Made by a program: the position numbers and the translations under genes. From assembly GCA_914767715.1 (NCBI GenBank), contig OU612073.1:22196001-22260000 (forward strand): DNA of 64,000 nt, in the 5' to 3' direction. The DNA is from Membranipora membranacea. Taxonomy: Eukaryota > Bryozoa > Gymnolaemata > Cheilostomatida > Membraniporidae. The notes beneath the pieces are model-generated. The model was not told the origin of the DNA, searched no databases, and saw nothing but the letters and a program-made list of their open reading frames with translations. Shown one piece after another: positions 23,101-33,923 of the stretch; within the stretch, counting starts at the first letter, position 1, and every line of letters begins with the position of its first letter.

Positions 23101-26100
23101 TGGTCTTATAATGGCTGAGGTACTCTATTATGACGCTACTGCCACTTTAATGATACATTTTTATTATTATTTTTGGAGTTTTGAGCTCTGATCTTGTTGG
23201 TTTTAGGTTTCAGTACAGTGGTGGCACCTCTATATATAAACGAGATATCTCCTGTTAACCTGAGAGGAAGCCTAGGTACTCTGAATCAGCTGGGGATAAC
23301 TTCTGGTATCCTTCTCTCTCAGACTCTCGGCCTCACTGTCGTCTTCGGAAACGAGAAAATGTATCATCTATTATTCGGTAAGATAACATCATAAAAATTA
23401 AATTAGATAATGCAGACAACGATTAGGAATAAAAATGTCATCTCTCTTTCCAGAGACGAGACCTCTTGTATAAAAAAAAACATTTTATTTGTTTATTTAT
23501 GTATTAACTTTGCAAATGTACCAGTCAGGTTTTGTGATTCAGCTGTATTTGATGTCATTCATCAAATACAGAAAATGCATAAAAAATCATCTTATCCATT
23601 TGCTTACAGGAGTTCCCGCCATAGCAGCGTTGTTACAGCTGCTTGTATTACCTTTCTGTCCCGAGAGCCCGCCCTGGTTACACATCACTAAGTCACGTGT
23701 TGATGAGGCTAGTAAGGCTCTGAAGCGGTTCCGAGGTGCTGGTAGTAGTATTGAAGGAGAACTGGCCGCCTACTCTGAGGAGAAGGTCGAACAGGACAAC
23801 AGAGAACAGGTTAGAGTAGAAAGTAGACTGAGAGCTCACATAGTAAATCAGAAGGGATTGGGGTGACCCAACTTCACTCAACTCGATTCAAAATCTGAGT
23901 GAAATAGTGTACAAACCTATAACCTGTAATATATAACCAAATGCAGGTAGTTTTAACGCTCAGAGGGTGAGCTAGTTATATTACACCGTAAAACCAACTA
24001 TGAATTGATGTTTTGCTTAATTCCATCAGTGTGTTTTAATTTAATGAAATAGACTTAGTTGTTGATTTACTTTATCCTTGATGCTAGTAACATAAAGATT
24101 ATCTTATCCATGTGACCTTCGTGTGACCCTTTTTTCTTCATTGCTGTAGATATCTTTTGGAATGCTGTTCAGGAAGTCATACCTTAGAACTCCTCTTCTT
24201 ATAGCAGTAGTGATGCAGCTCTCTCAGCAGCTGTCTGGTATTATAGCTGTAAGTGTCATATCTACACTAGTTACATGTTAGTCTGAGTCTGTAGTCTGAG
24301 ATCTACACCATTTACATGTTAGTCTGAGTCTGTAGTCTGAGATCTACACTATCTACATGCTAGTCTGAGTCTGTAGTCGGAGGTCTACACAATTTACGTG
24401 TTAGTCTGAGCCCCTCATAATCCCCGTAGTCTGTGATCTCACTGGTTTGTAGTCTGGACAGTGAGCAACGACTGTTTGGTCTGGTAATGAAGTAAATCTC
24501 ATATCTAAGTTAAGGCCACATGGCCTCACGTAATTTTCCTGTCTGCTCTTTATGTAGTCAAAAAGTAACAAAATGCTATATCTATTTCTCTCAAATAACA
24601 TTCAGCCATGATAATTTTATAGTCTCTGTTCATATTTTCAATTCAAACATGTATCTACATAAAAGTACAATTATACTTATTTTTTTGCTCAAACCATGAA
24701 ATGTTGGACATGATAATAATATGCAATCATTTTTGTGATGTGCTGACACATATTATGGTTCCTCAGTGCCACATATTATGGTTCCTCAGTGCCACATATT
24801 ATGGTTCCTCCGTCACATATTATGGGACCGCGCTAGTCCTGACATATTCTGACTAACTGATAAATATCATGTATCTACTTTTATACAGGTGCTGAACTAC
24901 TCGACTAGTATATTCCAGAGTGTAGGCCTAGCTGAGACAGACGCTCAGTATGCCACTCTAGGTACTAGTGGAGCCATTGTAGTCATGACCATTGTCAGCG
25001 TTCTATTTATGGATAGAATAGGACGGCGCCCTCTACACCTGGGTGGTCTGACTGGATGCCTCGTATCTATGATTATGATCACTGTCGCATTCTTCCTTCA
25101 GGTACGCTCTCATCAATCAACTTTGTTACTTTTGATCGCAAAAATTCATATGTGTACTTGATAATAAATGTTCTTTTTATGTTTTTCTCACATGCTGCGT
25201 GGCTGGTCAAATGGGTCTTCCATGACATGGCCAGCAAATAATGTATAAATGAGCATCCGTTTTTGTTATGATTGTTATCGGTCATGAAATAGAGTGTATT
25301 ATGGTTTTCAATTCGCTGACAAAGTAATTGTTTCAATTTTTTTGCTCACTAGATGTACATGTAAAAGTTATGCTATGCAAACATGTGTACACATTGACAT
25401 CTGTTAGCGTTACTGTGCCTCTTGCCAAATTCTTCCGACTCTGCTTTTACCATGTATCACCAAATTGAAAACTTGAAACTGACTATAATAGATTATTTAA
25501 ACTATATCAATTGCACCTTAAACAAGGTCTGCTAATTTGTTTCTTCTGTTTTACAGGACACACAGAGTTGGGCTAAGTACCTGAGTATTGTATCACTAGT
25601 ACTCTTTATCATCTCCTTCGCTGTTGGACCTGGCTCTATACCATGGTTCATCACTGCTGAGCTATTTGACCAGGCCGCTCGACCATATGCAATAAGTATC
25701 GCCACTGTAGTTAACTGGCTGGCTAACTTCATCTCTGGGCTTGTCTTCCCTCATATGCAGGTAAGTGTTGCTAGTGTTCAGTATATATTGTCCTCAAACC
25801 TTATTCATAGCAAGACTTTACATGGTGATTTAATAATGACTACAATTGTATCTCTCAGCTAAGTATGTACTACTGTAGAGTAGTAAGTAGATAAATGTAA
25901 ATATTCTTAGAGCTAAGACTTTCCTTTCCAAAGAAATTCCTTTTCTGTGACTATTTGATTTGCTTTTGGAGTTTACAAAGGATTACAGACTTACTTCAGA
26001 ACTGTAACTTATTGCTCATGTTTGTAACTGTCCTGTTGTTTTCGTGTTGTTGTAGAAGGGACTCGGTAATTATGTATTCGTGCCATTTATAGTGCTTCTC

Positions 26101-26244
26101 GTCATATTCGTCATCTTCACCTTTTTCAAAGTTCCGGAGACAAAAAATAAGTCAACCGAAGAAATAGTCAATATGTTCAAAAAGTCCCCAGTGAGAAGGA
26201 AAGAAGACGAGTCGCCGATGGAAGATCTCTCTGAGGAGAAATGA
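17115..26244 (+). CDS. Facilitative hexose transporter (GLUT/SLC2A family, MFS)
   Basis: Twelve-helix sugar uniporter of the plasma membrane. Exons: 17115-17249 (1a), 20527-20628, 21222-21391, 22544-22668, 23207-23377, 23610-23809, 24150-24248, 24889-25101, 25557-25760, 26056-26244; 535 residues, close to the family's usual 500. Hallmarks in order: N-glycosylation sequon YNST in the first extracellular loop; GRKKMML after helix 2; GRFIVGIHSG; PLYINEISPVNLRGSLGTLN; PESPPWL; QLSQQLSG in helix 7, as in class I glucose transporters; DRIGRRPLHL; GPGSIPWFITAELF; and VPETKNKSTEEI near the C-terminus. The PESPR motif has proline in place of its arginine, which is unusual. The start ATG is preceded by a nine-codon upstream ORF (17084-17113) ending one base before it. 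The substrate is probably glucose; fructose cannot be excluded. Confidence 0.95.
18976..19032 (+). CDS. Alternative first coding exon (1b) of the hexose transporter
   Basis: An ATG-initiated 19-codon exon (MTKASSDSTAAIHDDSTKQ) ends in CAG|GTAAAT in phase 0, the same phase as exon 1a. Splicing to 20527 would give a 509-residue transporter with a different cytosolic N-terminus. Both N-termini are hydrophilic and Ser/Thr/Asp-rich. Alternative promoters are known in animal GLUT genes; here it is inferred from sequence only. Confidence 0.55.
20674..20711. repeat. Short dispersed hairpin, copy 2
   Basis: CTTGAGC-CAAGGAGTT, six-base spacer, AACTCCTTG-CTTGAGC: an inverted repeat bracketed by a direct repeat. 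It lies 45 bp inside the intron after the transporter exon ending at 20628. Confidence 0.65.
24262..24410. repeat. 41-bp tandem repeat, about 3.6 copies
   Basis: Unit begins CTACACTAGTTACATGTTAG and continues with TCTGAGTCTGTAGTCTGAGAT; later copies diverge. It starts 13 bp after the splice donor of the transporter exon ending at 24248. Confidence 0.9.
24747..24828. repeat. 23-bp tandem repeat, about 3.5 copies
   Basis: Copies of CACATATTATGGTTCCTCAGTGC, the last two degenerate, in the same transporter intron as the 41-bp array. Confidence 0.9.
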
Positions 26245-27130
26245 TAAGCAATTGTAGGATCTGGCGAATCTGCTGGCCTATCACAACAGCTGGCACCGGG
26301 ACAAAAAATAACTATATTGATATACAGATATATATTTGATATCCATTTGGTATTGACATTATTATATTGCCCAAAGTTCAGCTATTCAGCTTAGGTCAAC
26401 TTTTTTAATATCTATATTAGCTATATACCATTCTATGTTCCTCATTATTTTTAGTAGTATTCATCATAGACTTTAACTCAATCCGATTAAACATTCCGAT
26501 AAAACTGCCAAAGGCAATCTACATAAAATAATGTGCGTCAAATTCTATTAGATTTGTTTATCCCAAGATTACTAGATCACTTTTTATTCTGCTATATATT
26601 TCTTCTCATCTTAGTCTACTAGACATGAAGTAAACACTGTGTGTTACAGCTACAGCTAATCCTAGCTGAACCGAATAAATGTAATATATTGCTTTTCATA
26701 CACTGTGAATGTAACTGGTTTTTCTCATTATAGGTTCAGCTTAAAAAGAATTATTTACATACTTGTAAAACATTGTCCAATAGTAACTTTCACCTTGTGG
26801 TGTAAAAAATCCGCTCAGTAGAGCTAGCATATACATCAAAATCTGGTACATATGCAACACTATCTCAAATCTCTGATATGCATGTTCATGCGGGGTGGGG
26901 CTTAGTGATACCAAGAATTAGCAGGTGTTACACAAGCAAACTAGGCATGGCTCATAATAAGCTGCTCTCCCTTCACAGATGGATTTTAAATTCTCCGCAC
27001 TCTGCATCAGTGTCGAAAATATCTGCAAGAAGACAATCAGCCGAGAGCTAGCGCTGCCTGTGTAGCGGTCCAGTTAGATAGACACATTGTTATGCAGTGA
27101 CTAGACAGTCTGAGGTAAGAGAATATCTGC
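26245..27130. other. Convergent intergenic / 3' UTR region
   Basis: Contains the transporter 3' UTR and, from the right, the 3' UTR of the C8orf33-like gene on the opposite strand. No coding potential or repeat was recognised. Confidence 0.6.
26674..26679 (+). terminator. Polyadenylation signal of the hexose transporter
   Basis: AATAAA about 430 bp after the stop codon, the clearest signal before the convergent gene begins at 27131. Confidence 0.55.
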
Positions 27131-29332
27131 TCATTCAGCAATATTGAAGTCGAATGTAAATCCTGCATCTTTACTCTTTGTATTAGACATAAGATAATAG
27201 TTCTGATGAACATCAGCTGAGACAGGTCGGGAATTCTCCCCCTCTGCATGTTGCTTAGAATTTACAGGATTGTCTTCTCTCATCACCGAGCTGCTTAGTG
27301 TAGTAGAGTCTCCCTCAGTATCAGAGGGGTTGCTGTTAGAGGAGCTATTTGATGTAGATTGTTCATTGTCAGCTAATGAGAATCCGAACTCAAAGTTTTT
27401 GGTAGTTGAGTCCATGATATTCTGAGGGCAGAATGAGCTTGACTTGAAGTATTTACTCTTAGGAGCCTTAGCTGTAGATATAGGTGTAAGGCTCATATTC
27501 TGTGGTTCTAAAAGAGTCAATTGGATTTAAGTTTTATAACAAACAAGTAATATGATTGTTTGATTCTGTTGTGGTAGGATTTGGATCTAGTTTAGAGACT
27601 AGAGAGCTATACCAAATAATGAAAAGCCAGAGTGCATAATCACATAAGCTTCAATGAGGACTTTTTACTCTAAAATGACAGACCATTCAATCGCCTTCAT
27701 TGATGTTTTCAGGGATCATACGGTCGATCTTTCAGCTCCCAAGTTCAATTCCCTTGGCCAGTAGTCCTTATGCCCAATTTGGAACTGACACCATTCATCA
27801 GGGCTACAAACACCCTAATTGCAGTACTATGAGTGTAGGTGTCTGTGCTGAAGAGGAGATAACCCTATCAGCAAGGACCTATTTCAAGAGTAAATAAATA
27901 ATTACTAATAAAGCAAACAGCTTACTTATAGCAAACTGGCGGGCTTCCTTCTCCATGGTAGCTCTGTAATCTCCAAACATGCCTCTCATAATCTGTCTCT
28001 TCTTAACCAGAGGAGTACGGGCGCTCTGTAAATTCTTCCATGCTCTGCTAGCCTCCTCCACTGTGAAAAATTAAAGAGTTAATGTTTTGTTAAATTTATG
28101 GTGACACTAATTTAATAAACTCTTAGATGGTAATATTGATGATTTTTAACATTCCTGCCATGATTACATAAGGCTTAAATGACTGACATTAGGATAAAAT
28201 ACATTCAATGTTTTTTGTTCATCCCACAAATATAAATTTGTCGTCAACTGCCCGTTAAAACGGGCATAGTCAAGTCACAACAAGCCACATTTAATCATTG
28301 CCCATCAAATAGACTATACAATAGACTATAGTTTTCATATCAATCTTTATAGACTTACTCTGTTTTTGGTTTGTGTTTTTGGCTTTCATCTGTGTTTCTA
28401 GTCTCTCTAAACACCAGGCAAACTCCTGCTGCAACGCCTGTAATGGTATGAGACAAAAACCAACCGATGTTAGATCTTTCGATGAGAATCTCATTAAGGA
28501 TTGTGATACTTTTTTAAATATGTATCTGTAAATTTTGTAAAAACTGCTGAAAAAATGGAGGAATGAAAATTAATTCCTTAACCTCGCAGGAAAAACTGAT
28601 ACATCAATAAAATAGGTACAACAAACATAGTATAGTATAGTTTTCAAATAATACAAATATGATCCACAACACAGACTGCTCTTTAGTAGCCCTACTGCCC
28701 TACTCACCAGGGCGGCTTCAATCTCAACTTGCCCGGCTGTCTACAAAAGAACAATAGTAAGTGACCAAGAACAAAATGATGTTGTATGGAATATTAGACA
28801 ACATCGAATAGCCATCACATATCACCCTGGAGTTGCCCAGTCTCACATATATTGAAGGTACTCCCATTTTAGGCTATATGTAATTGGAGCAGGGAGGGTT
28901 GGAGTACAAAAGTATAAATAACAGTACTCAGAGAGAAACCAGTCAGTCACATATGGCAACCAGATAGTGCAGAGTACTATCACATTTTTTCACTGAAGAA
29001 TCATATCATATCTTTGTAACCACTGTAGACATTATTATATTCATATTTAACCGATCGTATTATGGAATATATTGCTTGTAGAGCCACCCATACCCCTGAC
29101 GGCTAGCAGAGTGGAGTAATCAGGTGAGCCTGTCCTAATGATTGAATTGAATTTAGTTGAATTGGTTTCCTAAAACCCTTAGTTTCAGTGATAACAAAGA
29201 TACCAATATACTGCACAGCGAAGAGTGTCATTTCAGTAAATTGTTGAGTACCTGAATATTTGGTTGAGTGACTTGTCTAGGAGCACTTCCCGAACTGTTT
29301 GGTGTTTTTCCTCTCAATCTTTTGGGAGGCAT
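27131..29332 (-). CDS. UPF0488 / C8orf33 family protein
   Basis: Complete gene of five exons: 29332-29252 (start MPPKRLRGK), 28740-28708 (a 33-bp microexon), 28437-28359, 28060-27926 and 27507-27131; 234 residues, near the length of the human protein. The conserved core lies in exons 3 and 4: LQQEFAWCLERLE, then SARTPLVKKRQIMRGMFGDY followed by RATMEKEARQF. The C-terminal exon is Ser/Asn-rich and ends in KSKDAGFTFDFNIAE, matching the conserved F-x-F-x-F terminus of the family. The basic N-terminus may be a nuclear signal. The family is conserved in animals and has no established biochemical function; assignment rests on recalled motif similarity. Confidence 0.88.
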
Positions 29333-29510
29333 CCTAGATCGCTGTAATGCTGTTACAGTTCAGGTGTGTCTGTTTTTGTGCGTGATGTGTGCCACTGTGT
29401 CGTCCACAAATATCATCTGATGATTCCAGCTTAACAACTAAATTTACACAAGAGTAGACTTTGACCGAGTGACAGCCAGGCCAAGAGCTAAACTTGCCAT
29501 GGATAGGCCT

Positions 29511-29666
29511 TAGCTGCAGTTGTCATAGGCCCCTGGAGCTTACATGCCTTTATTTTGCCAATGTCCAGTATCAACCACCCCAAAAACTGGGTTGATACAG
29601 TTTTTGGGCTGGTTTACACTAGTAGACATTGGCAAAGTAAGGCATGAAAGTCCCCCAGGGGTCCAT
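29511..29666. mobile_element. Imperfect foldback element
   Basis: Two arms, one with TGCCAATGTCCAGTATCAACC and the other its approximate reverse complement, flank CCAAAAACTGGGTTGATAC. Related single arms occur at about 29767-29820 (TTGATACTGGACATTGGCAA) and 37088-37200, so this is a dispersed non-autonomous family. Confidence 0.65.
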
Positions 29667-29838
29667 GGTTAGACTGACTGTCTACTAACTGTATTTATAA
29701 TTACTACTTCATAGTATTTTTTAGTTCAATGTATCAGCATAACCACTGGGACTTAAATGTCTTTTTTTGACAGGGTCCAGTTTGGTTGATACTGGACATT
29801 GGCAAAATTTAGGGGACTATTGAATTGAGCGGAATCAA

Positions 29839-29878
29839 GGTGGAATATGAAACAACTGCAGTTGTTTCATAATCCACC
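29839..29878. repeat. 40-bp palindrome
   Basis: GGTGGA-TATGAAACAACTG on one side and CAGTTGTTTCATA-TCCACC on the other pair with one mismatch; the central 24 bp (29848-29871) are a perfect palindrome with no loop. Confidence 0.8.
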
Positions 29879-31187
29879 ACATTGGCTATTTCTGAATTTA
29901 ACCGCGTATGCGCATGATTGTTGAAGATTTTTGAACTGAAATTGTTTGCTTAAAGAGCTACAGGTCACTAAATTCATCAAATGAGGTATGTATGAGCAGC
30001 TTAGGAGGTAGTCTTTCACACAGAATACTCAGGGAAGTGCTGTCCAAATTTCTTTTGACTCCAGAGACCATGAAAGTTGGATGTGTCTTTTCAACCATGA
30101 AATACCTTCAAACAACAAAACAACAAAAACTCAAGGGGGGAAGTCAAACATTGCCAAAGTCCCAGGTTTTGGAGTAGACCTGTGGTTCATTCTGTAGTTA
30201 GTGTGTTGGTTCTGATGGGCTGTTTTGTCATTCAGAATAATACAAATTGGCTAGAGGTCCTGGAGCTGCATCATTATCATGATGATTTAGATCAGATATG
30301 TTTCACAGTCAATATCAATTAATATGTTTTTTTCTTAGGCCTCTGTCACACTCACTCACTCGTCACTGTCAGTGTCTGTGCAAGGAGTTAGAGGTCTGTG
30401 TGTAAAGGCTACTGTAGAGCCTGTGTGTATGGTTGAAATTACAGCCTATAGTAATGTGATGCTGCCTGCATAGAGTAGAAAAGTTCAAGTAATTGTTACT
30501 CTCCATGGTCATGGCAAAAACGAGTGAATTGCCTAGTAATATACAATTTGATTTACCTTTTTTTTCAGTTCATTTTCCTTTCCACATTGCCCAACAAACA
30601 ACCTTGACATTCAGGCCATTGAGGGTTATCAGTGGAGCCCAGTCACACTAGGATTACTAATTTTTAAGAACCCAGGCACGCCAGAGTTATCCCCAACTTG
30701 ACCCTTGGAAAGATAACTCCTTCAAATTGTACTATTACCAAAAATAGAATATAATTTGATTGCTTTTTGTATTATAAATATTATAAATGTGCGAATAGCG
30801 CAGTAAATTTATTGAAAATACCAAAAAAATATCTCCATCTGAATGGTGAGCACCATCTCATCCTTAAAGGTTTACACAATAGTGATCTAGTCTCTGTAAC
30901 TGTAAACCTTAGTAATTGTAATTTTGGCGATAGGAATTTGTATGCGATACCAGATGCAAAAACAATATCAAGTAGGACGTCATTCGGACAATCTCACATC
31001 TTGAATTTTATTTTGACTGGAAATTGTTAAATTTTCAAATGTTTCAAATGAAACTGGATCTGCATGTAGAGTTTGCCGCTTTTGAACAAATTTCACCATC
31101 TAGCTGTCATTCGAATCGTGTTGCAGCCGCTACACTAAATTGGCAATGAAATTGAATTAAAATATGACGATAGCAAATTAAGATATG

Positions 31188-33923
31188 CTAAGATATAAGG
31201 CACAGCCTTGAGATATTGTTTTCTGCGGGTGATTTTTCAGCTTGTCTCTCAGTTTGTCCTGTAACTGTAGATTTCGGTACTATATTAAGTAAGTGTTTGT
31301 GTCCGAGGTCTTTGACGTACTCATAAATAGATCGAGGCTGTAAAGGGCTCAGTATATTCTTCTGATATCCTTTATTCAGCCAGTTATGATCACAGTGATG
31401 ATTTTCTTTAAATTCTGTACAAAACAAATAATAAACATCTAGCTTCCTTTAAAATATGTGCTAATGACTTGCTCGAAGTTATAGGGGCGGCAGAGAGGCA
31501 CTGTTTCCTCTAGAAGGCTAGCCGCTAAATTAAGTGGCCTTTAAGTGCGCTAGAAGTTCATTATTGAATAATCCACGTCAGAATCAGGAATCGGGAATTC
31601 TTCCTGCTAATTATATAATTTTAATAACTTTGGAGAGTATGGGCCTTTTAGAACCCCATCTAGTGTTGCTTCGTATCCTCCAGGGTTTTGGCCTCCCCTT
31701 CCGTTTTTTCTAAGCCTCGGCCCTGTATGGATTGAAGGTGGGGATCAAAAGCAGACTGGGATTGGATCGGTTATATAATTCAGTAGAGTAACAGGCTAAC
31801 AGCTCCAAGTACAGGCAATAAGATCCAATATGTTTCAAGTTCATACCAGGTCAGTAAGAGCATGAGGTAATTCTGGCAACTTGGACAAAGATTAAACACT
31901 TACCTAGCACTCTGGCTGAATTGCCTGCAAGTGCTGCATGAATAAACTCCAGTGTGTGAAAGTGAGATTCTAACAGATCACAGATAATGTGTTGTCTCCC
32001 ATGTAACTTACAGGCAAGCTCGTGTAATGAGATGCCATTATACTGCAATACAGATTTGCATCACTAAGTTATTTTCGACATGAATCATGAATGTATCGTC
32101 TACGTCTGCTTACAAATAAGCTTGGAGAATGATATAACTCAAACAGATGGGATGACTTTTTGTACAAAGTTAGAGATGTCTATATCCCACTCCAGTAGTG
32201 ATATGTTATCGTTGCTTTAACATATGAAAACTTGAAAAGTGAGAGAACTCAGATCAATTTCTTCATGCGGATTAGGTGGTAGATCATGTTGGATCAGTTT
32301 GCTTGAAGCAAAGAGTTAACTCCCTGCCTGAATTACAAGTCACTCTCGTCCTACTGGTAAGTAGTCCGCATCTTGAGGGAGAGCAGGTTTATATCAAGCC
32401 TGATTGGATCACGTTTGTTCTATGGGGTGACTAACCTTGACATTTATTCTGCACCAACAAGAGATGAGGCGTTTCACTTTTCTTATGTCCTCATTCTCTA
32501 TTGCATACTTGAGTGAAGGTGTATGTCGCTGGTACCATTTCCATGTCTGTATAAGTGCGTAAAATTACTCATAACAGATCAGAATAATTCAAGCAAGGTA
32601 TCTGAGTGTTGACTGAAATAATGGAAATAAATTAGTCGGAGTTTTCTCCTCCTGTAGAATGAGAAGAAAGCTTTCCCTGACGCGGAGCTAAATTTGGGAA
32701 AATATGAATAGTTAGGCCTGGTATTAAACAAGTAGGGTTCCCAAGTGTTAAAAACATAGTAAAGAGTTGAGAAAGCGTTGGACTTGCCTGCATTTGAAAA
32801 GGCCCTGAGTACTTTCTTATCAGCTCCGCCATTTTTTCTGACCCTTCAGCTCCGACTTGCAGAAGGGAAACCATAATGTCTTCCAAATTCTTTCTTATAC
32901 TATCAGCTGGGAAAAATATTAACACGTCAGCTCATTTAGCTTTGAAGTTTACATTAAAAATTGGTTCAGGTAAATGTCCTTTTGAGATAATTCAAGACAT
33001 TTTATGTACAGTAAGTATAAGCTATTTTCTATCAAATGCGGAAGAAAACAATTTAAACTTCACGCTCCATAAATGATGCTTGTGAGAAACAATTTTTTGA
33101 CACTTACAGAGAGGAGTGTTGCCCTTGAAGTCCGCTTTATTTGGGTCTATACCAGCCATGGATAGCTCATGGATCATAGGCAGGTAGTCACGCTCATTGT
33201 GTAGCTCCGCTGAATCTATGACTAGTAGTAGATATGACGTACCAAACTCTTCATCCAGTAAACTTACATTCTCACCTATTGATTAGAACAAGAAACCTCT
33301 CAACTGCTATTCTCAGCGTATTCTATGGACGAGCGCAACTTTGCTCAGTTTAAATATTTCACGCAAGTTTTGAAGACAAATTCTATAAAATAGAATTTTT
33401 ACCGCATGGTTATTCAACTTTACAATTCTTATCAGCTGATGAGTTGGACAGTGATTCGAGCTGTTCTAAATTTGATGTTACAAAGCTGGTATGCAGGCAG
33501 ACTATTCAGGTTTTACCAGGCTAAATTTTAACAGTAAAATAGAGGGAAACTGTGTATGATCAAGATTTCCTTACGATATAGATAAAGATTATTATATCAA
33601 AACCAATCACAGTCATAGAAAGGAATACTGAACCAGGAAACAGACTTCAATTATTATTATCTAATATTTCATGCATATACCAGATGAAATAAAAACGCTA
33701 CTCTAAAATGATTTACCATGCTGTAAATATCTTTTTGACTTACCGTATTTAATGCATCTCTGCAGTTGAAGAAGATTGCGATCCTTAATAGCTTGGTATA
33801 TACCAGTGTTGGTGAATTTGGTACCAAAGCTGTGCAAATCTAACTCAAAGTAGTCAGAGTATGTTGTCACTGATTTAATATCAGTAAGCTCCTGTGTCTT
33901 CGGTGTCTGAATAGCACCATGAC
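31188..33923 (-). CDS. Ankyrin-repeat protein, first exon not found
   Basis: Exons: 33923-33744, 33275-33108, 32906-32788, 32546-32436, 32042-31904, 31414-31188 (stop TAG). They give about 314 residues in frame. Ankyrin repeats are visible across exon joins: DPNKADFKGNTPL joins SDSIRKNLEDIMVSLLQVGA, and RINVKYNGISLHELACKLHG joins RQHIICDLLES. The C-terminal exon contains LQPRSIYEYVKDLGHKHLL, not a motif I recognise (it is not a clear SOCS box). The intron after 32788 has a GC donor (CAG|GCAAGT). The first visible exon begins in phase 1 after a good acceptor, so at least one 5' exon lies above 33923. The function is probably a protein-interaction scaffold; the family is unassigned. Confidence 0.75.

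Larger units (their letters stand above)
29333..31187. other. Intergenic region with foldback repeats
   Basis: Holds the presumed promoter of the C8orf33-like gene and a cluster of inverted repeats (29511-29666, a half copy at about 29767-29820, the palindrome at 29839-29878 and a solo arm at 30130-30185). No gene was recognised; the 87-codon ORF at 30767 has no supporting feature. Confidence 0.55.
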
